A stretch of DNA of 64,000 bases from Zingiber officinale (GCF_018446385.1 NC_055986.1:78887659-78951658); one strand, 5' to 3'; shown: positions 37,407 through 48,776, numbered from the stretch's first letter. The notes: generated from the letters alone by a model not told the origin. Numbers and translations are program-made.

Positions 37407-38460
37407 TGTTGGAGCAATCTTGATGGTCAGGTATGACCATGTGTTTTTATGTTTGGACAAAGGGTTTAAATTAGGTTTACCTTTGTTATTTGATATGTGT
37501 ATGTGAGTGTGCAGGTTTATAGGATAGACATATGACTCAGCTTGATGGCTTCGAGTCAGATGAATGATGGAGCATCCGAGGGACCGTGGACAATACAGCA
37601 AAGACAAGATCCGAGGGAAGCACACTTTGAGGCATACGTGAAGGATGACATTGGGTCAAGCCACGGGCTTAAATGCATCCAAGGGATGAGAGCCAAATGA
37701 AGAAGGTTTGAAGGCAAGAGGTCAAAGATGCAAGGAAAGGTCAAGTGAGTCATGAGGGTACGAGTGCATGAGAGATTGCATTCAGGGTAAAATCCCAGGA
37801 AATTACTGTAGTAGGCAACGAGTACTGTAGCAGCCAACGGTACTGTAGCAGTTGCTGTAGCAGTCGACTAGTGCACTGTGGCAGTCGACTGGTGCACTAT
37901 AGTAGTCGACTGGTGCATTGTAGCAGTCGACTTGTAAAGAGTCATTCACAGAATCATGGATTCTGTGTAGTACCATTGGGCTAGCACCAGTCGACTGGTG
38001 CAAGGACTAGTCGGCTGGTAACTGTAAACAACAAGGTTGTTTCTCCCCAAGCTCTATAAGATGAAGCTTGGGATGGTTGGCTAAGGTGACGAAACTAGAC
38101 TTGGTTAAAGCCTAATTAGTAGTCAACTAGTTCTCAAGTGTTTGGTAAGTGTTGTGATGAGATTTCTCCACCCACAAGGAGACTTGAGATAGTCGGGGTT
38201 TGTTGAGGGCTAATCCACTGAAGGATTGAGGGATTGTCTATCTTACAGACAGTCATGGAGTAAGAGACCTAATCTCCAAACCATGTTAAAGAAAACGTGT
38301 TAGCGGTTTACATTTCTCTTCTTGTCTTTAGATTAGCTTTTGTATTCATATTAGTATTGTATTTTCGTTGTGCAAGCTAATGAAAGAAAGGGAATGGGGA
38401 ATTAACTAAACTAATTCCCTTCATTCAACCCCCTTCTAGCCGGACATACGATCCCCAATA
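37407..38460 (+). mobile_element. 5' LTR of gag-only copia element E
   Basis: Begins TGTTGGAGCAATC and ends just before a mutated copia PBS, with 'caaccccccttctagcc'-like sequence near its end as in many copia LTRs. It holds a cluster of CAGTCGACTG palindromes (37861-38001), including the 18-bp perfect palindrome GCACCAGTCGACTGGTGC at 37984-38001. A TATA box (CTATAAG) lies at 38054-38060 inside a hairpin. Confidence 0.85.
37861..38072 (+). promoter_or_regulatory. Palindrome cluster and hairpin-framed TATA box of element E
   Basis: AGTCGACT cores occur near 37862, 37882, 37904, 37925 and 37989. 37947-37967 is a 9-bp hairpin, CACAGAATC with GATTCTGTG. The TATA-containing loop at 38054-38064 is framed by perfect arms CCCAAGCT (38046-38053) and AGCTTGGG (38065-38072). 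Confidence 0.75.
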
Positions 38461-38462
38461 AG

Positions 38463-38474
38463 TGATATCAGAGC
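38463..38474 (+). other. Primer binding site of element E (one change)
   Basis: TGATATCAGAGC, one base different from the usual copia TGGTATCAGAGC. Confidence 0.8.
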
Positions 38475-38515
38475 GAGGATGCTCTCCGTTGGACTAACCG
38501 CCAAGGAAGCAAAAG

Positions 38516-38867
38516 ATGGTTGACATGATAGAACCTCCAAAGTTTGAAGGAGGAAGCCTAGGGGACATCACATTTTGGATGATGAGGATGGAGGTCTTCT
38601 TCGACACGGATTGGGACACCATGATAGTGATCAAGGAGCTGTTCGAAGTCCCAAAAGACAAGAAATGGAAGTGACTCCGACCACGATATTGGACGGAAGA
38701 GCAAACCTCACAATCAGAGGCAAACTCACAGGTAATATTAATCTTAATAGATATATTGTCATCTAATGTGATAAGTGGTGTAGGTGAATATGAGAAAGCC
38801 CATGATTTGTGGAGCAAAGTGAAGATAGTTCTAGGGGGAGTAGGGGGAGAACCTAAACCTGCACAAG
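38516..38867 (+). pseudogene. gag: Element E gag, N-terminal part
   Basis: Starts at ATG 38516. F-E-G-G then T-F-W-M-M-R-M-E-V-F-F-D-T-D is the copia gag opening, a decayed form of the Y-W-K-x-R-M-E pattern. A TGA follows after about 50 codons, and frames then shift. A later block, K-A-H-D-L-W-S-K-V, matches the gag middle. Element F is inserted at 38868, and the gene resumes at 54121. Confidence 0.8.
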
Positions 38868-40373
38868 TATTACACTTCCGCAAGTGCACAGATACGTCGT
38901 TAGTAATAAAAGATTATCGATCTCACGAGGACTGGTTATAAGCACTAGCAATTGTTTATATATAATTAGCTAAACTACAAATGGTTGTAAGTTAACTATT
39001 TCCTAAGAGGAAAGGGAATGGGGAAATAGACTTGAGAACTAGCAAAAGAAAGAAAGGTTAACTTGGCTTTGGAAGAGTTCTAGGAGTTCGGTTTCATTGT
39101 GCTAGAACCTAATGTATCATGTTCTATATTTTCCTTATTGTCAATCAACATGCATTCGTCGGAAGTTAAAGATGATATTCTTAAGCACTAAACAGAGAAG
39201 ATCCCTATGAAGTCCTGTTACGGTTAACCCCTATCACTAGGGTGCCTCGGTAGATCACAAGAATACAAATCTAATCGGTATCATTAAGGATAGAAATAGG
39301 GGTTTGGTTCGGTCTCTTACTTCCTTGTGGTGAAGTTGCCTCTCCTTTCAAGGGAGTATCCTAAATGTCCGTGAATGGGTTACCCCTATCACCAGGGCCC
39401 CTCAGGTATACAATCTAAGATCCTCTCTTTATGAAATTAGCAATTCCTACACAATCGACTAATATGACGAGATAATCTCAACGAGTCTCATGCATATCAA
39501 ATAGAAACAAAGCAAGAGAAATCATCCAATAAGTAAAGGCATAAATATGAGTCTTACATCAAACCCTGTCCACAACTACTCCCTGATCCTAGAACAAGGG
39601 ATCTACTCCATACACGTCGGAGAAAAACCCAAAGACATAATAAAAGTAAGCATACAATCCTCAAACGAGAAGAGAAAAGATGCTTATCCAATAACGTCGA
39701 GTGATCTTCGGATCCAATCCTTTGCTTCTGGAGTTGATGTGATGATGACGGTGATCTCAGAAGTTCGGGATAGCGTGGAACGGTACCAAGCTGAATTCTT
39801 TCTGACGGCTCGCCTCCTCCCCCGAGAAGAAGAGCTAAAAGCCTTTATATAGGCTAAGGCACGGGCGCCGCACGGCCCGTGCCACGGCCGTGCAAAATCC
39901 GCACGGCCAAGCTCTTCTTGTCTTCGGGTAAAGTGGCACGGCCATGCCACTTTTGCACGACCGTGTCTTGCTTTAGCTCAGGCTGCACTGCACGGCCGTG
40001 TGGTTCTTGGCTGCTGGTAGTAAGGCACGGTCGTGCAAGATTGCACGGCCGTGCTCAGCTCTCTCTCGGTGAATGGTCACACGACCGTGTAGGGTTGCAC
40101 GGTCATGCTCTGCTCTCTATTTGGAATTGCCACACGCCCGTGTAGGGGTGCACGACTGTGCTCTTCTTTGCTCGGGTGCATCGACAATCGTCGTTTTCAC
40201 TCCAAAAGTTGTCCCTGTCAATACAAAACCAAACAAAGAGCAGATCTCTGACAAAAGAGTAATAAATATTGAATAAATGATAAGAGAGATAATCGTGTAA
40301 AATATATATACAAATAAAGCAAGTGAATGTGTGTTAAAGCATGCATAAACGATCATAATATCTACGCACATCA
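38868..40373 (-). mobile_element. 3' LTR of Athila-like gypsy element F
   Basis: A 1506-bp LTR paired with 52604-54115. The target duplication ACAAG is perfect (38863-38867, 54116-54120). It contains a CACGGCCGTG palindrome array (39858-40165) and, beyond it on the minus strand, a TATA box CTATATAAAG framed by AGCCT/AGGCT (39840-39855). The outer TG has decayed to TA in this copy. Confidence 0.92.
39840..40165 (-). promoter_or_regulatory. CACGGCCGTG palindrome array and TATA box of F (left LTR)
   Basis: About ten copies of GCACGGCCGTGC or one-base variants (CACGACCGTG, CACGGTCGTG, CACGGTCATG), spaced 20-55 bp apart, lead directly to the TATA box as read on the minus strand. The same block occurs at about 53582-53915 in the other LTR. 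Confidence 0.8.
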
Positions 40374-41022
40374 CACCTCCAGATTTGAACCTTTGCTTGT
40401 CCTCAAGCAAAACTTTGCAAGCTATGTTCATGAGTTCCTATAGTGTATCATAATCCCTAGTGTACTCGCCTAACTCTATCAACTAGTTTCATTGATAAGC
40501 ATGATTGTGGAGTAACCTAAGTATGGCCTAAGCATAAGTTCTTTGTGCTCGGTGCAATAAGTAACTCAAACTCTTCAAGTTTCAATTTTCTGTCCTAATT
40601 AAGTCGTCATACAATTGAATTCCTAATGTTCCCGGTGATAGACACTTACCTGCCACACACTTGATCGTTTCCCTTAAATCACACAAGGTCTCAAAGGATA
40701 CTACTCGGAATCAAGAGAAACATAGTATTTATTTTCCCAGTAATCTAACTCAGTCTCAAGGGGGTAAATTATTAGTTTTCACTCACGACAACTATTTTTT
40801 ATCCCTTATTCAACTTTTTTTAAAGTGCTATAGAGGTGTAGCACTAATCACAAATGCCAGATGTATATGTTGGGATTTAGATTTTTTCAAATGAGCTTCC
40901 ATGATCCGAGGTCATCCAGTAACCAAAATGTAACTAAGGAATCCCCATGGGAACAAAAGTACTAAGCAAATTGCATGAATCATAACTATTTCAAAATATT
41001 TCTACTATTCAAGCTTAAGTAC
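40374..41022 (-). other. 3' untranslated region of element F
   Basis: Non-coding AT-rich sequence next to the 3' LTR. The tract beside the LTR (complement of 'cacctccagatttg') includes GGAGGTG and is the candidate polypurine tract. Interrupted by H at 41023. Confidence 0.6.
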
Positions 41023-43393
41023 TGTAACGCCCGAAAATTCTCAAATTATTTTAGAAATATTCTATGATTTTTCTAGAATTATTAGATATTTTTATGGAAT
41101 TTTTCGAGTAGCGGAAGTAGCAAAAATTATTAGAAAAGTAAAATGCCTTAAGCGGGAATCAAACCCGGGACCTCTCGGGTCCGTTAAACCTTTAGTTAGC
41201 CTTAGTAACCGGTGAACCCAGCAGGGCCGTGCTGAAAGAGAAGGGAAACATTTATATTTATTGTTGAGTTGGGCCTAGTTACCCACTTAATATAAATTAA
41301 AAACTTAAGTTGGTTTGGGTTATTTTATGTTGGTTCGGCAACTTTCCTCTCCTCACCCTAACTCACGCCGACCCCCTCTCCTACTTCCTTCTCTCGGCGC
41401 CAACACCCAAGCAAGCCTAGGGTTTCATCCCTAGGGCCAAAGGAGTGCCTTCCGGTGACATCTCGGACACCAGGACGTTCCCCTCCGCGAGTAGAGCACG
41501 TGGACGTGAGCGAATCGTCGAGAAGTCGTCTCCACCGGAATTTCTAGCGATTAGATTTGTAAAAAATCTAGCACACAAGGTAAGAAACCCCTCACCTGCA
41601 GTATAAGTAGCTCCGTTTGGTTTTATACGCACTAGTTTAGCCATATGTTGTTTTTATCGACGCATAGGGTGAATTTGACCCTCCTCGCAGATTTAGGGAT
41701 TTAGCGAGTACTTCTAGATGGGCCGGACACGTATTCCCTCTTCAGGGGGGGTTCCTAGATGTTGTCGGGTGCCTAGAAGTGGTCTCCCTAATAGAGGGGA
41801 GAGTTGGGGCACACTGGGTGTTCGATAAAATAGCTAGTTAAGTTAAAATGCAAATTAGGCATTTTAATAGCTCAGTTAAATGTATTAGAAGCATTTAAAT
41901 CAATAAATCAGTTTATTTTAGCTTATATGGGACTACGGTCCAATGGGTGGGCTCCCACAGTCGCCTCTAGGTTCAGATAACCTAGATTCAGCAAAATAGT
42001 ATTAGCTATTTCAGTATTTTACTTTTCAGTGGCACTGTAATGGATTAGATATCCATTGGGTTGGGCTCCCATAGTCGTCCCTAGGTTTAGCTAACCTAGT
42101 AAACCCTACTAGATTCGGAACTTGCAATCCCGGGTCTAGTTAGGGATGCGCGCACAGCAAGTACAGTTGCCAGGGCCCATCAGCAGCATGTTTAGTATTT
42201 TCACTTACTATATGTATATGGTTTTCAACCTTTCACAAATTAGTTCGTGAATTCAGTACAGTCCTAGCAGTAGCTCAGTTTTTAGTATCAGCTTAGTTCT
42301 TCATTGATACCATGTGATTGATATCATGTTCAGCTTTAGATATGCCATGATTGTATGCTTATATGCCATGTCATGTTTAGTTTATTCAGTATACTTAGCA
42401 TATCCTTTCAAACAGCATGATTTAAAATCATATTTGCATCGTATGCATGTTTTAGTGAGGTAGATGGTTTCTTACTAAGCTTTTTAGCTTACAGATACTA
42501 TTTTCCTTATACTGCATATGCAGGTAAAAGGAAAATGGACTAGCAGTGGAGGTTGGAGGTCAATGCAGATCGAGATGGTGTGTGTGGCAGGAACATGGAA
42601 TAAAAGATCCTTAGGGATCTAGCAAGCTTAAACAATTGAACTTTTAGTATTTCTATTTTCACGCACCTTTAATTGTTAAATGCTACGAACTAGTAAACCA
42701 TGCTTTATATCCAGTTTAGAATGCTAGCTTTATGTCATTAGAATATATTCTATGAATTGTGTAAGTGAAATGTGAGATTTTGGCACGAACAAGTGCTGAA
42801 ATCAGAGCTTAACTGCAAAATCAGAAACCCCAATCGATCGGTGGATCGATTGGGGGGTCCCAATCGATCAGCTGATCGATCGGGCAAATTGCTCCGCGAA
42901 CAGTAGGTTTCTGGATCGAACAGCCGATCGATCCAGCAATTTCTGTCGTGAACAGAAGGTTCGGGGATCGATCACTGGATCGATTGGTCAGTCGGGATCG
43001 ATCAGCCGATCGATCCAGAATATCGTCCCGAGCACAGTAGCATGCTGGATCGATCACTGGATCGATCCAACCTATGTCCAGCATAAAGTAGCCGGCTGAA
43101 TCGATCCCTGGATCGATCCGACGTTCCAATAGATCAATGGATCGATTGGGAGGTCTGATAACAGCTGGAAAACATTTATTTCAGTTCCTTGACCATTGGG
43201 GATGTAGTATATGCTAGGTATACTTTAGATTACACCCTTTAGCATGTATAGAATCAAGAAATGTTAGCAGCTTAGAAAATTTTAAATTAGTACAGCTTCC
43301 GCACCTAGATTTTATGGTGGTTAGGGAGTAGTTAGCACAGCTTAATGTGATGATCGGCCTTACAGCCTAGTTAGTAGAAGGCGGGTCATTACA
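41023..43393 (+). mobile_element. Solo LTR H (chromovirus-like gypsy)
   Basis: A 2371-bp segment from TGTAACGCCCGA to GGGTCATTACA with a perfect 5-bp duplication AGTAC (41018-41022, 43394-43398). The TGTAACGCCC opening, the CT-rich leader (41330-41430) and the 'ttactaagctttttagcttacag' block (42473-42495) are usual in plant Tekay/Del LTRs. There is no internal domain, so it is a solo LTR left by LTR-LTR recombination. It carries an ATCGAT hairpin cluster at 42828-43149. Confidence 0.82.
42828..43149. repeat. ATCGAT hairpin cluster in H
   Basis: About eight hairpins share the core ATCGAT with different outer arms. The best are CCCCAATCGAT with its 11-bp partner (42828-42855, 6-nt loop), CTGGATCGA with TCGATCCAG (42911-42936), GGATCGATC with GATCGATCC (42995-43016 and 43047-43068, 4-nt loops), and a CCAAT...ATTGG form at 43126-43149. 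Confidence 0.85.
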
Positions 43394-43398
43394 AGTAC

Positions 43399-43822
43399 TT
43401 AAGTGAAATGAAAGTAAAATCCTTAAGGTTAGGCCAAGACTTATACTAAACTCTGTACAATGCTTAGCTTATTTCATGCTACTAAAGATAGAGAAAGGAG
43501 GTATACCAAACATAGTAACACTATTTCTACAACACATGAACTAAGAAAATATACGTGCTAGTCATTTTACTATTGGACAAGTCAGCAGAGGAAGTAGAAG
43601 GTTTAATATTCTCAAATATGCCTCAAAACTATAAGTGGGAAAAGAAAATGCAAATGAGATGCAAGTAGAAATATGAAACTAAAAGAAATAAGAATGAAAT
43701 GCAAGTAAACTAAATAAATTTGTAGAAAGAAAAGAATAGGACTCGACTCAGGTTGTGCAAACACAACACTCCCCCCCCCCCCCAGACTTAGATTTTTCAT
43801 CGTCCCAATGAAATCAAAATGG
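43399..43822 (-). other. Element F sequence downstream of its ORF, with C-tract
   Basis: Non-coding. A run of 13 C (43771-43783) reads as a G-run on the minus strand, next to 'taagtct', resembling the 'aagtgtgggggag' purine tracts that follow genes in Athila elements. Confidence 0.5.
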
Positions 43823-45164
43823 TCAATGAGGCTGAAGGTTGGGGAGGTCGGGAAGCTCAGGATAAGACTTAACTACCCATCTCAAGTCCCTTACTTGTTT
43901 ATGATACGAGAACAACTCGTCAATATTACTCTGAAAATTCCTGATATACCACCTAAAATCCTCGTTCCAAGTCATTCTCTTCCTATGAGCATCCATGAAT
44001 TCAAGCATTCGTGTGCATAAATCTCTTTCACTCCTAAAACAGTTCTGCAAGTGCTTAAATTGCTTGTCCTTCATGCAAAACTTTCTAGTAAACAAACTAT
44101 TAGTTAGTTCCAAGTTATGATGAAGAGGGTTAATAATAGGACGAAATTCTTGGAAATTGAATCGCAAAATATATCGACTAACCGAAGTCATATTTCTAGG
44201 AAGGGAGGTCGAAGGTGGGTTAATTTGTTGCTTTGCTAAAGTCAAACGCCAATTCTCCTTAACATGGATCGTGGTCAAAGCCGGGTTGGGTAATCTAAGG
44301 GGAAAACTATCCTTAATCACAAACGAGTGGTTAAACAAAAATTTAAATCCATTCGATAAACATCTTCAATTATTTCAAGATCACTCAGATCATAACCTAG
44401 TATTACCGCAATATGTGTAAGAAATTCTCCTAAAACAATGGGGATAGAGGAAGAAGTCTTCCCTAATGTTATCAAGTGCCTTAAAAAGAAATATTCAGAA
44501 TTAATAGACACATTTTCTATCATTGCCCATAAACAATACAAGTCTGAAAGTCTTACAATTCCTTCTTTATCGCCCCTTCCAAATATCGTGTTTCTCATCA
44601 TCATATGGACATATCGAAAAATTGGGTTAATGATACTAAACCCATTAGAAACATGTGGATTAAAGCGAGCTCATCCACCAATTTGCTCCCATAAATTTGA
44701 ATTTTCAAAAGTAGGTAGGATTATGTAAGCTCCCTCCCTAGGCAAATCATAACATACATTAAAATCCTCAAGACTCCATTCATAGTCATCATTAAATAAA
44801 CGAAATTTTAATTTTCCTCCTCCTTGAACATTTCAACAGTGATGGAGCTTAAAATTTTCAAAACGATACGAGGATAAGTTGGGTACTTCATGGTCATTAT
44901 GTTAGTCCAACCTATTCTATCAAGCAACCAATCAATATCATTCCTAAACCCCAGCACTTCCAAGGTTTCTTGGTCCATAAGCCTAGTACTCAAAATAGAA
45001 CGTTTAGATAAAGATTGATAACGATGCAATTGTTCATCGCTAGAGAAAGTAATGCCGAAGTTATTTGATATACCTTTGAAACGTGCATTCCCCTTGTTTG
45101 AGACAACCAACAACTCTTTTCCTTTCCTTTGACGAGAGCTCCCTTCGATGATATTCGACATCAT
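43823..45164 (-). pseudogene. ATHILA ORF-1-like gene of element F, frameshifted
   Basis: The minus strand encodes a protein of the plant retrotransposon ATHILA ORF-1 / putative plant transposon protein type. In order: 'S-S-D-E-Q-L-H-R-Y' and 'R-I-G-W-T' (44808-45164); an 'F-N-D-D-Y-E-W-S-L-E-D-F-N' to 'L-P-R-E-G' block; 'I-F-G-R-G-D' and 'L-Y-C-L-W-A-M-I' (44317-44604); then a C-terminal part at 43823-44338. The three parts lie in three frames, with a TGA near 44668. The function of this family is not established. It sits after the end of pol in F. Confidence 0.72.
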
Positions 45165-45282
45165 GGATGACAGGAGAGGTAGATTTGAATGAGATGAATG
45201 TGGGAGATGGGTGGTAGCACTTTTGGGAACTTGTGGGAGGAAGGAAAAAGTAGGGGGGGTATGAGGAAGGAGATGATGGTGG

Positions 45283-45625
45283 CGGCACGGCCGTGTAAAC
45301 CTCTACTCACCCGTGCCCTAATAGGAGTGGAATTGGGTCGGGCCATGTAAGAATCCACACGCCCTCCTCTTGACATCTTGGCACAACCGTGTCAATTAAC
45401 ATGGCCGGTTCTTTCCTCCTTTTGGTCGCGATCGCACGACCATGTCAAATCTGCACGGCCTGTGCCCTCTTCCCCTCTGGTGACTTCACACGGTCGTGCC
45501 ATTTGGCACGACTATGTATTGTCCTTTCTCTACACAAGCTACACGGTCATGCAGGGTCGCACGGCTAGTGACATTTCTTCCTCTGTTAGCTCCACACGAC
45601 CGTGTGGGGTCACATGACTGACTCT
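45283..45625 (-). repeat. Internal CACGGCCGTG palindrome array of element F
   Basis: Ten or so decayed copies of the palindrome found in the LTRs of F (for example gcacggccgtgt, cacacgaccgtgtg, cacacggtcgtgcc). The array ends about 120 bp before the ATG of the ATHILA ORF-1-like gene, as read on the minus strand. Confidence 0.75.
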
Positions 45626-45779
45626 CTTACACGTGTAGCGCCTCACCTTTTTTACTCCTCTGATGCCCCTAGGCCCATGAAATGATCACGACCAGCTCAT
45701 GGAGGTTATGCACATCCTGAAAATAAAGATCCGACAATAAAAAAAACTTCATTGAACAAAATAGAATGATAAATTGATA

Positions 45780-45912
45780 ACAAATTAAAACAAAAACCCT
45801 TGGGTTGTCTCCCAAGAAGCGCTTGTTTTAGGTCTTTAGCTTGACCCCATATCAATTAGTGTGGACTAAACCCATGGAAGCATGATTCTCCTCCTAGGGT
45901 TAATGCTCCAGT
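45780..45912 (-). pseudogene. Remnant of the 3' end of F pol after an internal deletion
   Basis: On the minus strand, the stretch at about 45790-45840 encodes the K-Q-A-L-L-G-R-Q-P-K-G pattern that closes pol in Athila-type elements. It follows protease by under 100 bp. RT, RNase H and integrase, normally about 3 kb, are therefore missing. Confidence 0.6.
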
Positions 45913-46572
45913 CTACTCCTTCAGTTTTGCGCGTGCAGAACAGATGTACTTCTCTTTTCTTGTTGGAGGTGACCTCTCTTGGAAATTGCATTCCTCAGCT
46001 TTATGTATATTTGTCTTGCTAGAATTTTCCTGAGAAGAGGAGACGCAGTTAGGAGAATCAGATAAATCGAATTCCAACCTTTCTTTGCCGATCTCCAAGG
46101 ATAACTTGTGATTTTTCACATCGATGAGGGCTCCAGCGGTGGCGAGGAATGGTCTTCCAAGGATGATTAGGATCTTGGGATCCTCCTCCATGTCCAGGAC
46201 AATAAAATCTGTGGGAATGATGAATCCGTCTACCTCTACTGGCACGTCTTCCATTATACCCATTGGGTATCTACATGAATGGTCAACCAATTGTAGTACC
46301 ATAGTAGTAAGTTTGATGTTCTAGAGTTCTAGCTTCTTACATAATGAGTATGGAAGTAGGCTAACACTCGTTCCCAAGTCGCAGAAAGCCTTTTGTATGA
46401 GCTCAGGGCCAATTTTACACGGTATAGAAAAACTTCCTGGATCATGGAGCTTTGGGGGAATATCTTCCATGAGTAGAGAGTTGCACTTCTCTGTCAATGC
46501 CACAGTCTCAAAGTCACCCTTTTGTCTTTTGTTAGATAGAATACCTTTTAAAAATTTGGCAAACTTCGGCAT
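45913..46572 (-). pseudogene. Element F retropepsin-type protease, one in-frame stop
   Basis: Read on the minus strand: C-D-L-G-T-S-V-S-L-L-P-Y carries the catalytic Asp (near 46355-46390), then the E-D-V-P-V-E-V-D flap region, D-F-I-V-L-D-M, and I-L-G-R-P-F-L-A-T-A near the end of the domain. The two frames 46321-46572 and 45913-46302 are one frame split by TAG at 46321-46323. This is the gag-linked protease of plant Athila-lineage gypsy elements. Confidence 0.88.
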
Positions 46573-48104
46573 TTGGTGCAGTGCGTCTATCAGAGGTACT
46601 TCAATGCAGATTTCTTTAATCTTCTTGAGGAATCGATGGAACTCTTCATCCTTTTGGGATGTAAATAGTTTCTGGGGAAAGGAATTGTCTAACTTTGTGG
46701 GGGAAGTGGAAGAGTCCTTTTGACCTTCTTGGTGATCTCCTCCCTATCCTTGTTCTAGACTAAATTAGGCATAAGAGGAGAGGGCTTTTCTTCTGATTCA
46801 ATTCCTTTTTGAGCAGTCATTTGGGAGTCTCCCAAAGTATGTCCGCTCCTCAACTCAATGCGGTTGCAATGTTCTGCCAAGTTTATGTCGGGATTTCTCG
46901 GAAATGCTCCCGATGCTCTTGAAAAGGACTGGGCTATCTTGGCGATTTGGTTGTCCTGCATCTTTTGATGCTTTTCAAAATTCTCCAATCTTTGATTCAA
47001 TTACTTAATTTCATTCTTCATCTCTTTTTGCTCCAAGAGAGCTTCTTCAAGCATCTTTTCGATTCTGGACAGTTGTGAAGGTTGTTGTTGTTGATAAATC
47101 TGTTGTCCAGGTGGGTAGCTTTGTTGCCCAAGTTGGTAACTTTGTTTTGCTGGTCCTTGATCCTGATTGCCCTGGTAAGAAAAATTTGGGTGGTTCCTCC
47201 ACTCAGGGTTGTATGTGTTGGAGTAGGGATTGTTTTGATTTTGGTTATAACTGACTATCACATCTCATTGCTCAAGTTGGTTTATTTGTGCTTGTATTGG
47301 TCCTAGGGGCAAGTATCTTGAGCATGATCCGAACTTCCGTAAATTTTGCAAACACACACTATTGCAGTGGTTGTGTTGTTCCCCATGGTCTCAAGCTTCT
47401 TGGTCAGAGCATCCAGCTTTGCAGACATGAGCGTGACTGCATCTACGTCAAATTTTCCTGATGCCTTTATTGGATTCCCAGAGAAAGAACCTCTAGATCA
47501 TTCGACTGCCCACTGATGGTGGTTCTATGCCACATTTTCTATGATCTCTTCAGCTTCATCAAGGCTCTTGTTCATTAACACCCCTCCTGCTGCAGAATCG
47601 AGGGACACCTTTGTGTGATAGTTGATTCCATTGTAGAATGTGTGCAGCACCAACCATTTCTCGAGGCCATGATGGGGGCACTGTCTCAGCATACTCTTGA
47701 ATCTGTTCTATGCTTCGAATAGCGATTCTGAGTCTATCTATTTGAAGATTACAATTAAATTTCTCATGTGTGCAGTTTTACTCGACGGGTAAAATTTGTC
47801 CAAAAATTTCTACTCACACTGATTCCAAGATGTTATGCTATTTGCCGGTATAGAATTAAGTCACTGCTTGGCTCTGTCTTTCAGGGGAAATCCAAAAAGG
47901 AGTAAGCTTACTATTTCTGGAGGGACCCCATTTACTTCATAATACTGTAGATCTCATAGAGAAGCTCCAAGTGATGATTTGGATCGTCGTGCGGTCCTCC
48001 TCCAAATTGATTTTGCTAGACTATGTGGATTACTACAGGCTTGATTTCAAAATTGTTGGATTCAATCGGTGGTCGAGTGATGCTAGACAAAAGCCCTTGT
48101 GCAT
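46573..48104 (-). pseudogene. gag: Element F gag, main part
   Basis: The minus strand gives A-Q-G-L-L-S-S-I-T-R-P-P-I at the upper end, then the gypsy gag core with several stops, a zinc-knuckle remnant near 47325-47350 (C-x2-C-K-I-Y, one cysteine changed), a Gln/Tyr-rich stretch (47001-47261) and a linker to protease. The first 12 codons lie at 52269-52306, beyond the G insertion. Gag forms the particle; this copy is not functional. Confidence 0.78.
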
Positions 48105-48222
48105 TGTTGGAACCCCAAGGTTGTTTTGGTGTGATCAACAAGTTAAGTTAGGTCCTGCGTTGTTTCTAACCTTGTGTCTAAGTGTGCAGGAGCTTAGGAA
48201 CACAGGTAGTCGAGCGGAAGAC

Positions 48223-48456
48223 GCAGCTAGCGAGAAGGACGGCAGTCCGAGGGACGAGGTGCTGCGGAAGAGTACACCGGCGGACGAGAAGGAAGCGCGC
48301 GGTGGTTCCGAGGGACGAAAGCCGGAGCGGAAGATTGCTCGGGGAGCAAGAGACGCAGTTAGCGAGAAGGTCGACGACCGAGGGACGAAGACTGCGGATG
48401 AGTACGCTGGCGGACGAGAAGGAAACACGCGGCAATTCCGAGGGACGAGAAGCCGG
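48223..48456 (+). repeat. Nested hairpin units with covarying stems in LTR G
   Basis: Two tandem ~131-bp dimers. Unit 1: outer GCAGC/GCTGC (48223, 48261), inner GGAC/GTCC. Unit 3: outer GCAGT/ACTGC (48355, 48391), inner GGTC/GACC. Unit 2: CCGGC/GCCGG with GGAA/TTCC; unit 4: CTGGC/GCCGG with one U-G wobble and GGAA/TTCC. An extra stem, TTGCTC/GAGCAA, lies at 48335-48349. 'gagggacga' follows each inner stem. The array is repeated at 51392-51625. Confidence 0.82.
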
Positions 48457-48750
48457 AGGGAAGCCCGCTTGAGAAGACCGGAAGTTGGGTTCGGGTGAGC
48501 CCTTTTCCGGATGGCAGAGATCACCCAAGTAAGCGGATCCGGAGCGGAAGACCCGGACCGAGGCGGGACTAAAACGGAGCAGAGGTCCCGGACGTAAAAG
48601 TCAACCAGAGTTGACTTTTTGCTCCGGGGCGCCTGGAACTGTCCGGGGTGCCCGTAGCAGCCCAGGGCTCCAGGAACAGTCCGGGGCGCCTGGAACAGTC
48701 CGGGGCGCCTGGAACAGTCCGGGGCGCCCGGAACCCTTCCAGGCGCCCCG

Positions 48751-48776
48751 ACCAAGACTATAAATATAGCCTTGGT
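48751..48776 (+). promoter_or_regulatory. TATA box of G inside a dyad
   Basis: The 26-nt segment from ACCAAGACTATA to the end CTTGGT pairs with itself at 11 of 12 positions, leaving the TATAAATA box in the stem-loop centre. Confidence 0.75.

Noticed and set aside
39840..40165. NotI- or EagI-like CGGCCG runs as a possible CpG island of a host gene
   Set aside because: They are inside the LTR of F and recur in its partner LTR, so they belong to the element promoter.
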